Shown: positions 1-6,999 of the stretch, in pieces
Numbering within the stretch: position 1 is the first letter of the stretch
How the letters are laid out: each line of letters opens with the position of its first letter
Origin: Candidatus Iainarchaeum sp.
GTDB lineage: Archaea; Iainarchaeota; Iainarchaeia; Iainarchaeales; GCA-2688035
Assembly (NCBI GenBank): GCA_017610245.1
Contig: JAFCCK010000046.1
Location: forward strand, 1-9,919
Direction: 5' to 3'
Length of the DNA stretch: 9,919 bases
Translations under genes and position numbers: made by a program
The notes under the pieces: model-generated
Told to the model about the DNA's origin: nothing
The model's input: the letters and a program-made list of their open reading frames with translations, nothing else
The model's database searches: none

Positions 1-435
1 GCATATGCCGACGAATGGCAGGAGGCCAATAGATGGTATAGGCAGGATTGGATGAACAGCACCTACCAACATGAAGGAACGATAGAGTTCTACAAAGAGC
101 CTATTGAATTGGTTATAGAAGAGGACTATTCAAGCTTCGTAGGGAGCTTCTTGAAGGGCATTTTTGTGGATGGGAGCAATCAAGAGTTTTGGGTGTCTGA
201 TGAGATTGGTGGAACCCTTACAATTACAACGCCTCTTGGAGAGAGAATGGAATTCGACGGGCTTGGCGATTGGAGTATTTTCTGCAACCCGTCTTATTAT
301 AGCGAAGTTGATATTGGCGAATGCATAGAAGGCGATTACCAATTTGACTGGGTGCACGACCAGTTCATTGGCTCAACTCCCAGAACAAGCAAAACATTCA
401 ACTGGAGTGAAGTGGACGGCTGGACGGAAAAATAA
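1..435 (+). CDS. 3' part of an unrecognised, probably extracellular protein
   Basis: The frame ending at TAA 433-435 is open from the first base of the window, so the gene very likely begins upstream; the internal ATG at 52 has no good ribosome binding site and need not be the start. About 144 residues are visible. They are acidic and rich in Trp, Tyr, Phe and Gly, with alternating hydrophobic/polar stretches that suggest beta strands and with no transmembrane segment. Two cysteines (in IFCNPSYY and GECIEG) lie about 18 residues apart and could form a disulfide, which would fit a secreted domain. I recognise no family. It ends without a hydrophobic C-terminal helix, so it does not look like an archaeosortase substrate. 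It is convergent with the prenyltransferase gene, with 12 nt between the stop codons. Confidence 0.6.
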   Translation, partial: AYADEWQEANRWYRQDWMNSTYQHEGTIEFYKEPIELVIEEDYSSFVGSFLKGIFVDGSNQEFWVSDEIGGTLTITTPLGERMEFDGLGDWSIFCNPSYYSEVDIGECIEGDYQFDWVHDQFIGSTPRTSKTFNWSEVDGWTEK

Positions 436-440
436 AAAGC
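427..440 (-). terminator. T-rich candidate terminator for the prenyltransferase gene
   Basis: Read on the - strand just after the TAG stop at 450-448, the sequence has T5 followed by A and T5 again (GCTTTTTATTTTTCC). Archaeal RNA polymerase terminates at short T-tracts without a hairpin, so this is a plausible terminator. It overlaps the end of the convergent + strand gene. Confidence 0.35.
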
Positions 441-447
441 TATATCT

Positions 448-1323
448 CTAAATAACATAAGCAGCCGCAAAGCCCAGCTGCGAAACAACAAGCAAGGCAT
501 ACATATGGAACCAGCTTATGTGGTTTTTTTCAAGCGTAAGCTGCTGGGGCTGCTTCTGCATCAGCCAGATTATATAAATTCCCCAGATTGACAGCAGTGT
601 AAGTGGAAGCGCTGCGGCAGCAATAAACCCAAGCCATATGAGCAGCGGGATCAGGAGGAATGGCAGAACAAAGAAGGGGGCCATTATTTTCACCGCTTTT
701 GCAGCCCCAAACCTCACAGGGAGCGAATTTATTCCATATTCCCTGTCACCCTTTACATCAACAAAATCCTTGGTGGATGCCGCTCCGAAAAGGAAGAGGG
801 CAAGTACGCTTCCTATGACCCATGGGACAATTGCATAAACGCTTGCAACAGCTGCCCAGCCTGCCACAATCAGCAGCAAACCCCTAAACAGCGCGATGGT
901 TGCATTGCTCACAAATGTAAAGCGCTTTAGCCTAAGCGGCGGGGCCGAGTAGAAAAAAGAAGCAATTGCTGTTATTATAACAATCACAAAAAACTGCGCA
1001 TTTACAAAGACGGCAGCAACTATTGAAATAGCATAGAGAAGCATTGCAATAAACGCTGCTTCTCCTCTTTCCAGCCTTGTACTCGGCAATGGTCTTTCCG
1101 GCTTATTCATTCTGTCAATCTCCACATCAAAAATCTGGTTTGTTGCATTGGATGCGGCATTCAGCATTACGACAGCTATCACCCCCAGCGCTATTGTCCC
1201 AGCGGCAATGCTAACATCCATAACAGCTGCTGCAATCAGTGCAGCTGCAATAAATCCTACAAGCGGCGCTATAAGGGTAAAGGGTCTTGTGAGCTCAATT
1301 CCGGCAAGAATTTTCCCTAACAT
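448..1323 (-). CDS. UbiA-family prenyltransferase, probably digeranylgeranylglyceryl phosphate synthase
   Basis: An integral membrane prenyltransferase of 291 residues with about eight or nine hydrophobic helices. The first Asp-rich motif is NQIFDVEIDRMNKPERP (N62, D66, D70); YSAPPLRLKR follows near residue 125; the second Asp-rich motif is KDFVDVKGDREYG (D186, D189, D193). These bind Mg2+ and the prenyl diphosphate in the UbiA family. In archaea the usual member adds the second geranylgeranyl chain to geranylgeranylglyceryl phosphate (EC 2.5.1.42) in ether-lipid synthesis; length and motif spacing fit. Other archaeal UbiA enzymes (quinone or tocopherol-type) cannot be excluded by eye. Start: an upstream in-frame TTG at 1344-1342 sits inside the TATA box, so ATG 1323-1321 is chosen; it lies about 26 nt after the TATA centre, implying a leaderless mRNA. 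The gene is divergent from the archaeosortase operon and probably housekeeping. Confidence 0.88.
   Translation of the reverse strand: MLGKILAGIELTRPFTLIAPLVGFIAAALIAAAVMDVSIAAGTIALGVIAVVMLNAASNATNQIFDVEIDRMNKPERPLPSTRLERGEAAFIAMLLYAISIVAAVFVNAQFFVIVIITAIASFFYSAPPLRLKRFTFVSNATIALFRGLLLIVAGWAAVASVYAIVPWVIGSVLALFLFGAASTKDFVDVKGDREYGINSLPVRFGAAKAVKIMAPFFVLPFLLIPLLIWLGFIAAAALPLTLLSIWGIYIIWLMQKQPQQLTLEKNHISWFHMYALLVVSQLGFAAAYVI
524..530 (+). terminator. T7 tract, possible terminator of the upstream + strand gene
   Basis: A run of seven T on the + strand lies 88 nt past the stop of the gene ending at 435, antisense to the prenyltransferase. It could end the convergent transcript. It also encodes part of the prenyltransferase on the other strand (Glu-Lys-Asn codons), so it may be incidental. 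Confidence 0.2.
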
Positions 1324-1344
1324 CTCATAGATTGAACTGTGCAA

Positions 1345-1354
1345 TATTTATAAG
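1345..1354 (-). promoter_or_regulatory. TATA box of the prenyltransferase gene
   Basis: The - strand reads CTTATAAATA here, preceded by an A-rich stretch that could serve as BRE. The centre lies about 26 nt before ATG 1323, the normal archaeal TATA-to-start distance, so transcription likely begins at or next to the start codon. Confidence 0.65.
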
Positions 1355-1397
1355 ATTTTTTGCTTCCAAGGGAGCAGTTGAGGCGGCTTTGGACTAA

Positions 1398-1406
1398 TTT
1401 ATATAA
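1398..1406 (+). promoter_or_regulatory. TATA box of the archaeosortase/radical SAM operon
   Basis: TTTATATAA matches the archaeal TATA consensus well. The predicted start of transcription is around 1428, giving a leader of about 40 nt to ATG 1469. The leader carries GAGGT at 1453-1457. Together with the opposite TATA box this makes 1324-1468 a compact divergent promoter region, in which I see no other gene. Confidence 0.6.
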
Positions 1407-1468
1407 TTTTCTCCCGTTCTCTATATTGGTGCTTTTGATTGGTTGGCCTGCCGAGGTTTTCTCTAAGG

Positions 1469-2905
1469 ATGGGATTGTTTGATTCTGTTGTTGCGAGGGC
1501 AATACTATTTCTGCTAATCCTTTTGCTAGTGCTCCCTTTCATTCTCTCCCTTTTTGTTGCCGGCATTGATTTTCAGGCAAGAGTGAGGACAGTGTTCCTG
1601 CTGCAGAAGCTTTACCTTTTCACCGCGCTCTCCACGCTGCTCTTGATTTTTCTAGTGAGGCCCAAGGGCTTTGAAGTGAAAAGCTTCGGGAGAAGGAGCC
1701 TCTACTTTGCCCTGCTCTACCTGCTTTTCTTTGCCCTTGCGTTCAGCACGCAGCTTGATATTGATAGGACTCTAGCTGAAGGCGTTTCTGTTGTAGATGA
1801 GGGCGGCACTTACCTTGATTTGGATGCTGGTCGCTACATTGCCCCATATGCCCTCAGCGATTCTCTCCCTATAAGTCCGCACTTTATTGAGAAGGAGGGC
1901 GAGTTCTTCCTGAAAGAAATCAGCCTGGATGAAGTGCCTGCTGAGGCAATTGAAGTGAAATTTCTGGTAATTTGGAGGGACGTAGATAATAGGAAATTTG
2001 ATTCAAAGGTTAAAATGCTAATAAACGAGAACGAGTTTAATATAACAGGAGAGTATAAGGGAATAAAGAGAGGAAAAATTGAATGGATTGCTATTTCCGT
2101 TCCTGGGAATGCATTCAAGCAGGGAGTAAACAAGCTTTCAATAAAGCTTGAGAAAGCAGGTGGAGAAAAAATAGGGCTGTTTGCGCAGGCAGCCTACTTC
2201 AATAATAACAGCTTTATTTTCAGTGGGGGAATGCACAAGGGTCTAGGCGAATACCACGAATACATATGGTTGCTGAACAAGCCCAATGATTCAATATTCT
2301 CGCAGCTGTTCAAGCTCGGGTTTGTTTTCAGGCTGCTCGGCATATTGTTCCTATTCCTCGCCTTTTTTGGTTTAGGGTTCCTGAAGCAGTTGCTTGCAAG
2401 CGCAAAAAAGGAAATGGTTTTTAGTACGCTCTTTGCCTTTGCAATTTACTGGTTCAGCATTTTCCTAAGGAGCTACTGGCAGTTCTTCTCCTTCATTGTT
2501 GCAAAGAGCATTTACTACATTTATAAGCTCCTTTTCCTCAACCCCACACTTAATCTGCAAAATCCTGCACTTCCAAGACTTGGCGTCAGCGGCTTTGTGG
2601 CCGCGATTGCGGAAACTTGCAGTGGTGTGGAAAGCATGGGCTATTTCCTGATTGCGTACACTGCGCTTATTGCCTTCAACTGGCACAGAATTAATTTAAA
2701 AAAAGCCGCGCTGTTGTATGTTCCTGGTTTGCTTGGAATATTTTTGGTAAATATTCTGAGAGTTGCATTGATAATACTCATCGGGGCATTCTATAGCAGG
2801 GAATTTGCGCTGAATGCCTTCCATACAAATGCTGGAATGATAATGTTTGTAATCTATTTCATAATTTTCTGGCCTTTAGCAATGAGGTGCATTAAAAAGA
2901 AGTGA
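1469..2905 (+). CDS. Archaeosortase/exosortase-family transpeptidase with inserted extracytoplasmic domain
   Basis: A 478-residue polytopic membrane protein. Known archaeosortases cleave surface proteins just before a C-terminal membrane helix and transfer them to a lipid or other acceptor. The catalytic triad is visible: Cys384 in AETCSGVESM, Arg431 in VNILRVA, and His452 in AFHTNAGM, each next to or inside membrane helices. About three helices (roughly residues 8-32, 43-63, 77-95) precede a soluble stretch of about 175 residues (96-275), then the catalytic helical core. The soluble part is predicted outside the membrane and resembles a beta-sandwich (strands around VKMLINENEFNI and GVNKLSIKLEK). 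This insert makes the protein longer than the usual bare helical core. ATG 1469 is preferred because GAGGT lies 11 nt upstream; an in-frame TTG at 1439 is the alternative and would add ten residues. It is the first gene of the operon and paralogous to the gene at 6996-8568. Confidence 0.85.
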   Translation: MGLFDSVVARAILFLLILLLVLPFILSLFVAGIDFQARVRTVFLLQKLYLFTALSTLLLIFLVRPKGFEVKSFGRRSLYFALLYLLFFALAFSTQLDIDRTLAEGVSVVDEGGTYLDLDAGRYIAPYALSDSLPISPHFIEKEGEFFLKEISLDEVPAEAIEVKFLVIWRDVDNRKFDSKVKMLINENEFNITGEYKGIKRGKIEWIAISVPGNAFKQGVNKLSIKLEKAGGEKIGLFAQAAYFNNNSFIFSGGMHKGLGEYHEYIWLLNKPNDSIFSQLFKLGFVFRLLGILFLFLAFFGLGFLKQLLASAKKEMVFSTLFAFAIYWFSIFLRSYWQFFSFIVAKSIYYIYKLLFLNPTLNLQNPALPRLGVSGFVAAIAETCSGVESMGYFLIAYTALIAFNWHRINLKKAALLYVPGLLGIFLVNILRVALIILIGAFYSREFALNAFHTNAGMIMFVIYFIIFWPLAMRCIKKK

Positions 2906-2906
2906 A

Positions 2907-2918
2907 TTAATTATTATA
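2907..2918 (+). promoter_or_regulatory. Possible internal promoter before the first radical SAM gene
   Basis: TTAATTATTATA lies in the 32-nt gap after the archaeosortase stop, with its centre about 25 nt before ATG 2938. The gene has no Shine-Dalgarno-like sequence before that ATG, so leaderless transcription from this weak TATA-like element is plausible. Confidence 0.35.
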
Positions 2919-2937
2919 GGTTGCGCTGATATTATTT

Positions 2938-3981
2938 ATGGGGGTTATATTGCCTGAGAAATTCATCACTTCCGACAAGATATTCTGTCATTTGGATAGA
3001 CTTGCTGAGTGGCAGAATGGCAAGGACATTCTGCCCATAACTGTTGAAGTGCACGCAAGCAACAGGTGTGACAACAGCTGCTATTATTGCATGGCTCGAC
3101 AGCAGAAAGATGGTAGGCAGATGAGCAAAGAAAACCTGTTCAAAGTAGTTGAAAGGCTTGCTGAGTCTGATGTAAGGGGCATAATCTTTTCCGGCGGGGG
3201 TGAACCTCTTCTGAATCCCAATTCAGCTGAAGCTGTGGCTCTTGCAGATAAACTTGGATTGGATGTTGGCTTCATCACAAATGGGGTAAACATGGATGAG
3301 AAAACTGCAAGGCTGCTTGCTGCTCACTGCACCTGGGTCAGGTTCTCGCTTGATGCAGGCAATAGGGAAACCTACAAAAAAATAAGGGGAGCAGATACTT
3401 TCAACAAAGTCATTGAAAACATTAAAATGATAGTAAAAGCCAAGGAGTTGAGCGGCAGCAGCATTACCATTGGCGCGCAATGCGTAGTTGACGAGAATAA
3501 TGTGAATGATATTGTTAAGTGCACAGAGCTTGCAAAGGGGCTTGGATTGGACTATATTCAGTTGAGGCCATTGGAATACGGTGTTTATGAAAAAGGGCTT
3601 TTCAGGGAAATTCAAAAAGGGCTTGAGCAATGCAAGCACTTCCAGGGAAATGGTTTCACCGTAATAATCAGCGGGAAATGGGCGATGATTGACCCCTTCT
3701 CAGATCTAAATGACAGGGGTTACAGCTGCTGCTGGTGTTATCCTTTCATTGGAGCAATTGATGTTAAGGGAGATGTATACATCTGCTGCCATATGGTTGG
3801 AGAAAAGCAATTCTGCTATGGGAACATTTTACAGAAGCCCTTGCGGGAAATGATTAAGGAAAGGGAAAGGTGCGCGAAGAGAATTGATTTGGGAAAGTGC
3901 CCGCAAGCCTGTCGCGGCAACCAGATAAATTTGCGGTTGGAGGGGCTGAAGCGCGGTAAGGAACACCATAATTTTTTGTAG
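2938..3981 (+). CDS. Radical SAM/SPASM protein
   Basis: A 347-residue soluble radical SAM enzyme. The [4Fe-4S] site that cleaves S-adenosylmethionine is CDNSCYYC (C44, C48, C51); GGGEP at 86-90 is the SAM-binding motif, followed by FITNG (112-116) and FSLDAG (136-141), typical of the partial TIM barrel. The C-terminal region has the SPASM signature C-x10-G-x4-C (C267, G278, C283), with further cysteines C264, C265, C284, C293, C312, C321 and C325, enough for one or two auxiliary iron-sulfur clusters. SPASM enzymes mostly modify peptides or proteins, though some act on small molecules; the substrate cannot be read from the sequence. It follows the archaeosortase by 32 nt and precedes the fused glycosyltransferase by 8 nt. 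ATG 2938 has no ribosome binding site, and no better in-frame start is seen. Confidence 0.88.
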   Translation: MGVILPEKFITSDKIFCHLDRLAEWQNGKDILPITVEVHASNRCDNSCYYCMARQQKDGRQMSKENLFKVVERLAESDVRGIIFSGGGEPLLNPNSAEAVALADKLGLDVGFITNGVNMDEKTARLLAAHCTWVRFSLDAGNRETYKKIRGADTFNKVIENIKMIVKAKELSGSSITIGAQCVVDENNVNDIVKCTELAKGLGLDYIQLRPLEYGVYEKGLFREIQKGLEQCKHFQGNGFTVIISGKWAMIDPFSDLNDRGYSCCWCYPFIGAIDVKGDVYICCHMVGEKQFCYGNILQKPLREMIKERERCAKRIDLGKCPQACRGNQINLRLEGLKRGKEHHNFL

Positions 3982-3989
3982 GGGAAAAA

Positions 3990-5888
3990 ATGGCAAAGCC
4001 AGAGGTAAGCATAGTAACAATAGCTCATAACAGAAACGATTTGCTCAAGAAAATGATTGCAACGGTTAAAAAAAACACTGCTATAAGCTATGAGTTCATT
4101 ATTGTTGCAAATGCCCCTACCCCCCAAGTCAAAAAAACCTGCTTGGATTTGAGCAAAAAGGGCTTCACTGTATTGTTCAATGAGGGGAATGAATCATATG
4201 GGAGGTGCAATAACCAAGGGGCGGCAAAGGCAAAGGCTGATTTGGTGTGTCTGATAAATGATGATGTTTTTCCAAGGAAGGGATGGCTCTCTGCAATGAT
4301 GAAGACAATGCAGGAGAGGAATGCAGGGATTGTTGGGGCGAAGCTCTTTTTTCCTGATGGAAGGATTCAGCACATTGGAGTTGTATTCAGGCCAAACCTA
4401 CTGCCAATGCACGCTTTCCATGGGTATGAGCCCAGGCTTCTTGAGCCTGTGCTGAAAGAGGATTCCAGGCAGCCGGTTGTAACTGCTGCCTGCGCCCTCA
4501 TTAAGAAGGAAATTTTTGACAAAACAGGGGGCTTTGATGAGCGCTTTTATTACGGCCTTGAGGATGTGGACCTTTTTCTAAGGGCAAGGGAGCTTGGATA
4601 TGACATTTGGCTCTCCGCCGGCGCTGAAGCTGTGCACTATGAGCATGCAAGCATTGAAAACACTTCCATTACAAGGAAGAGCAATGTAATGCTGCTCCTG
4701 AGGAAGCATTGGTGGAGCCTGCTGAAAAAATATCCAAGGATATTGCTTGGCTGGCGCGACTACAAAATGATTGAGGGCCTGGCCGATAACAACTATCTAC
4801 TGAATTACAAGCTCAAAAAGAAGCGCTTCTGGAATCTTTTCCAAAGCGGATTCAATGCCTGCCCAAGGAGGATTATTATTGAGCCAACAACGCGCTGCAA
4901 TATAAAATGCATCCAGTGTGCGAGGCATGTTGATTTGAGGAAGCAGGGGGACATGAGCAGGAAGGCTTTCAAAGAACTGCTTCCTGCAATGGGAAAGCTT
5001 TCATCCCAGTTCGGCGATGCCGTTGTCCTCAATGGCAATGGCGAATCTTTATTGAACAAGGATTTTCTCTGGATGCTGAGGCAGGCAACTAAGGCTGCTC
5101 CCTCAGTAGGCTTTACAACAAACGGGATGCTGGTTGATGACAGGATTGCAAAGGCCCTTGTGGAGATGCAGCTGGAGGAGGTTTTCTTTTCTGTTGATGC
5201 TGCTTCCCCTAAACTGTTCAACAAAATAAGAAAAGGGGCCAATTTTGATAGGGTGATGGAATCGATTGGATTGGTCGTGAAACATAAGCGCCTGCTTAAG
5301 AGCAAGAAGCCATTGGTCAGCCTGTTGTTTGTGGCAATGGAGATGAATATTGCTGAGCTGCCAAAAGTGGTTGAGCTGGCTTCCTCTCTAGGGGCAAAAA
5401 AGGTAAAGGTCACGAATCTCGAGGAATACAATCTAACAAAGGACCAGTCACTAGTCGGGAGATACAAAGAGCCTGAGTTTGAGCCTTATTTTAAGGAGGC
5501 AGTGGAGATTGCGCATGCAAAAGGGATTGATTTGGTTTTGCCTTTTGAGGATGAGGCCAAATCCTTCCACAGGGCAATGCTTTTGCTGAAAAGGGAAAAG
5601 TTGGCTTTTGCAAGGAAGGCATCCAATTTCATTAGGTTTAGGCTCCTGAACTTGCACAGTGGAAAGGTTTTTGGGAGAAAGTGCCATGACCCATGGGAAA
5701 TGGCATATATAAGGTGGAACGGGAACGTGATTCCCTGCTGTGGCATGGAACGTGTTATGGGCAATGTAAACAACAAGGGCTTTGATGATGTCTGGTTTGG
5801 GGAGGAATATATGGAGCTAAGGAAGGAGGTTGCCTCAAGCAACCCGCCAAAAGAATGTGCTGAATGCCTCCATAGGGTGGAGGGCTGA
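3990..5888 (+). CDS. Fusion of a GT2 glycosyltransferase and a radical SAM/SPASM domain
   Basis: A 632-residue two-part protein. Residues 5 to about 245 are a GT-A fold family 2 glycosyltransferase: VSIVTIAHNR start, FNEGNESYGRCNNQG nucleotide-sugar region, INDDV (89-93) as the DxD-type metal site, GGFDERFYYGLEDVDLFLR (180-198) with the acceptor-side ED. A linker (about 250-290) rich in Lys/Arg leads to a radical SAM domain: CNIKCIQC (C303, C307, C310), GNGES (349-353) in place of GGEP, FTTNG (375-379), FFSVDA (399-404). The C-terminus has C-x12-G-x4-C (C565, G578, C583), C584 and CAEC (C623, C626), ligands for one auxiliary cluster. There is no stop, start signal or frame change between the halves, so the fusion looks genuine. 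GGGG at 3981-3984, 5 nt before ATG 3990, is the ribosome binding site. It likely acts in the cytoplasm; the sugar donor and acceptor are unknown. Confidence 0.88.
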   Translation: MAKPEVSIVTIAHNRNDLLKKMIATVKKNTAISYEFIIVANAPTPQVKKTCLDLSKKGFTVLFNEGNESYGRCNNQGAAKAKADLVCLINDDVFPRKGWLSAMMKTMQERNAGIVGAKLFFPDGRIQHIGVVFRPNLLPMHAFHGYEPRLLEPVLKEDSRQPVVTAACALIKKEIFDKTGGFDERFYYGLEDVDLFLRARELGYDIWLSAGAEAVHYEHASIENTSITRKSNVMLLLRKHWWSLLKKYPRILLGWRDYKMIEGLADNNYLLNYKLKKKRFWNLFQSGFNACPRRIIIEPTTRCNIKCIQCARHVDLRKQGDMSRKAFKELLPAMGKLSSQFGDAVVLNGNGESLLNKDFLWMLRQATKAAPSVGFTTNGMLVDDRIAKALVEMQLEEVFFSVDAASPKLFNKIRKGANFDRVMESIGLVVKHKRLLKSKKPLVSLLFVAMEMNIAELPKVVELASSLGAKKVKVTNLEEYNLTKDQSLVGRYKEPEFEPYFKEAVEIAHAKGIDLVLPFEDEAKSFHRAMLLLKREKLAFARKASNFIRFRLLNLHSGKVFGRKCHDPWEMAYIRWNGNVIPCCGMERVMGNVNNKGFDDVWFGEEYMELRKEVASSNPPKECAECLHRVEG

Positions 5889-5892
5889 GGTG
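5887..5892 (+). promoter_or_regulatory. Ribosome binding site that fixes a TTG start
   Basis: GAGGTG overlaps the TGA stop region of the preceding gene and lies 6 nt before TTG 5899. The later in-frame ATG at 5917 has only a weak upstream site, so the TTG is the better start. Confidence 0.55.
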
Positions 5893-5898
5893 GTTTGA

Positions 5899-6999
5899 TT
5901 GTCGTTTGGTAGGCGAATGGGCGAGCTATGGTTTTCCACAGCTATCAGGGCTAAAAGGATTGGCCCATTTATGCAAGTCGCGAAATTCCTTACAAAGAAA
6001 TCTTCGAGCAGGTTTTTGGATATTAGGATGGATGTAACAAACCAGTGCAACCTGCAGTGCGAGATGTGCTACTTCTCTCTGCCTGAGAAGAGAATGGAGA
6101 AACCTGTTTTTATGTCTTTAGAACTCTTTAGGAAAATTGCAAGGGATGTTTTCCCAAAGGCCATTTTCACTACGCTCTCATGCGGTGCAGAGTCTTTAGT
6201 GCACCCCAAATTCCATTCAATGCTTGAGATAGCTAGGCCAGTCTCCTCCTATCTTAAATTCAGCACTAATGGTCTTCTTTTGGATGGAAAGCTTGCAGAG
6301 TTATGTGTAAGGCTTCCTGTTAATGAGATAATTTTCTCAATCGATTCACCTGAAAAGGAAACCTTTGAGTCAATCAGGAAGGGGGCAAGCTTTGAAAAGC
6401 TTGTTGAAAACCTTAAAAGATTGGAAGAGATAAAGGAAAAAAACAATTCAGCGCTTCCATTTACCACATTCAACCTGGTTTTAATGAAGAGTAATATTGA
6501 GCAGCTGCCCAGCTATGTGGAATTTGCAAAGGAGCTGCATGCTAGCAGGGTCGCTTGCCAGCATTTGAGGGTCTTTGCTGGCTTGGACATTGAGAAGGAA
6601 TCCCTGCTTGGCTGCAAAGAGCTGGCAAATAAAAAAATATCCGAGGCAAGGAAGCTTGCAAAAGAGCTTGGAATAGTTTTTTCTGCTCCGCTCCCTCTCT
6701 CAGAAGCAGAAGTAGACGGCATAAAGCTCTGCGACAGGCCTTGGACATTCCTGAATCTTTGGCCGACAGGCGAGGTGCTGCCATGTGATGCCTGGCATGG
6801 GCAAGAACCACTGGGTGATTTGAGCAAGAACGGATTTGATGAAATATGGAACGGCGAGGCATATGAGCAGTTGCGGGAATCAATCAAAACAGGAAATGGG
6901 CTGAGGGAGTGCTGCGCAAACTGCAGGTTGTTTGCGGAGGCCACTCCTAAAGGAATTGCAAAGGAAATCAAGTATGGCCATGGGCAGGGGAACAAATGA
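5899..6999 (+). CDS. Radical SAM protein with a reduced SPASM domain
   Basis: A 366-residue radical SAM enzyme starting at TTG (supported by GAGGTG 6 nt upstream). The SAM cluster motif is CNLQCEMC (C50, C54, C57); SCGAES (94-99) stands where GGEP is expected; FSTNG (121-125) and IFSIDS (145-150) follow the barrel pattern. The C-terminus has C-x12-G-x4-C (C278, G291, C296) and CCANC (C338, C339, C342), so only about four or five cysteines remain, matching one auxiliary cluster. An N-terminal basic and amphipathic stretch of about 40 residues precedes the barrel and might touch the membrane. It resembles the radical SAM half of the preceding fusion more than the protein at 2938 (shared RKGA.F motif after the barrel's fourth strand and the same SPASM spacing). 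Its stop overlaps the next start (ATGA at 6996-6999), indicating translational coupling. Confidence 0.86.
   Translation: MSFGRRMGELWFSTAIRAKRIGPFMQVAKFLTKKSSSRFLDIRMDVTNQCNLQCEMCYFSLPEKRMEKPVFMSLELFRKIARDVFPKAIFTTLSCGAESLVHPKFHSMLEIARPVSSYLKFSTNGLLLDGKLAELCVRLPVNEIIFSIDSPEKETFESIRKGASFEKLVENLKRLEEIKEKNNSALPFTTFNLVLMKSNIEQLPSYVEFAKELHASRVACQHLRVFAGLDIEKESLLGCKELANKKISEARKLAKELGIVFSAPLPLSEAEVDGIKLCDRPWTFLNLWPTGEVLPCDAWHGQEPLGDLSKNGFDEIWNGEAYEQLRESIKTGNGLRECCANCRLFAEATPKGIAKEIKYGHGQGNK

Noticed and set aside
1324..1344. TTG start at 1344 giving a 298-residue prenyltransferase
   Set aside because: The TTG partly overlaps the - strand TATA box, upstream of the predicted transcript start; ATG 1323 fits the spacing.
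2131..2150. Perfect inverted repeat CAAGCTTT-CAAT-AAAGCTTG inside the first archaeosortase gene
   Set aside because: It lies within a conserved coding strand (KLSIKL), far from any gene boundary, and is explained by repeated Lys-Leu codons; an 8-bp arm can arise by chance.
4805..5467. 220-codon open frame on the - strand opposite the fusion gene
   Set aside because: It is antisense to the radical SAM domain with its cluster motif, is Ser/Leu-rich without family features, and is a typical shadow frame. The same holds for the - strand frames within 6513-6995 and 8817-9911.
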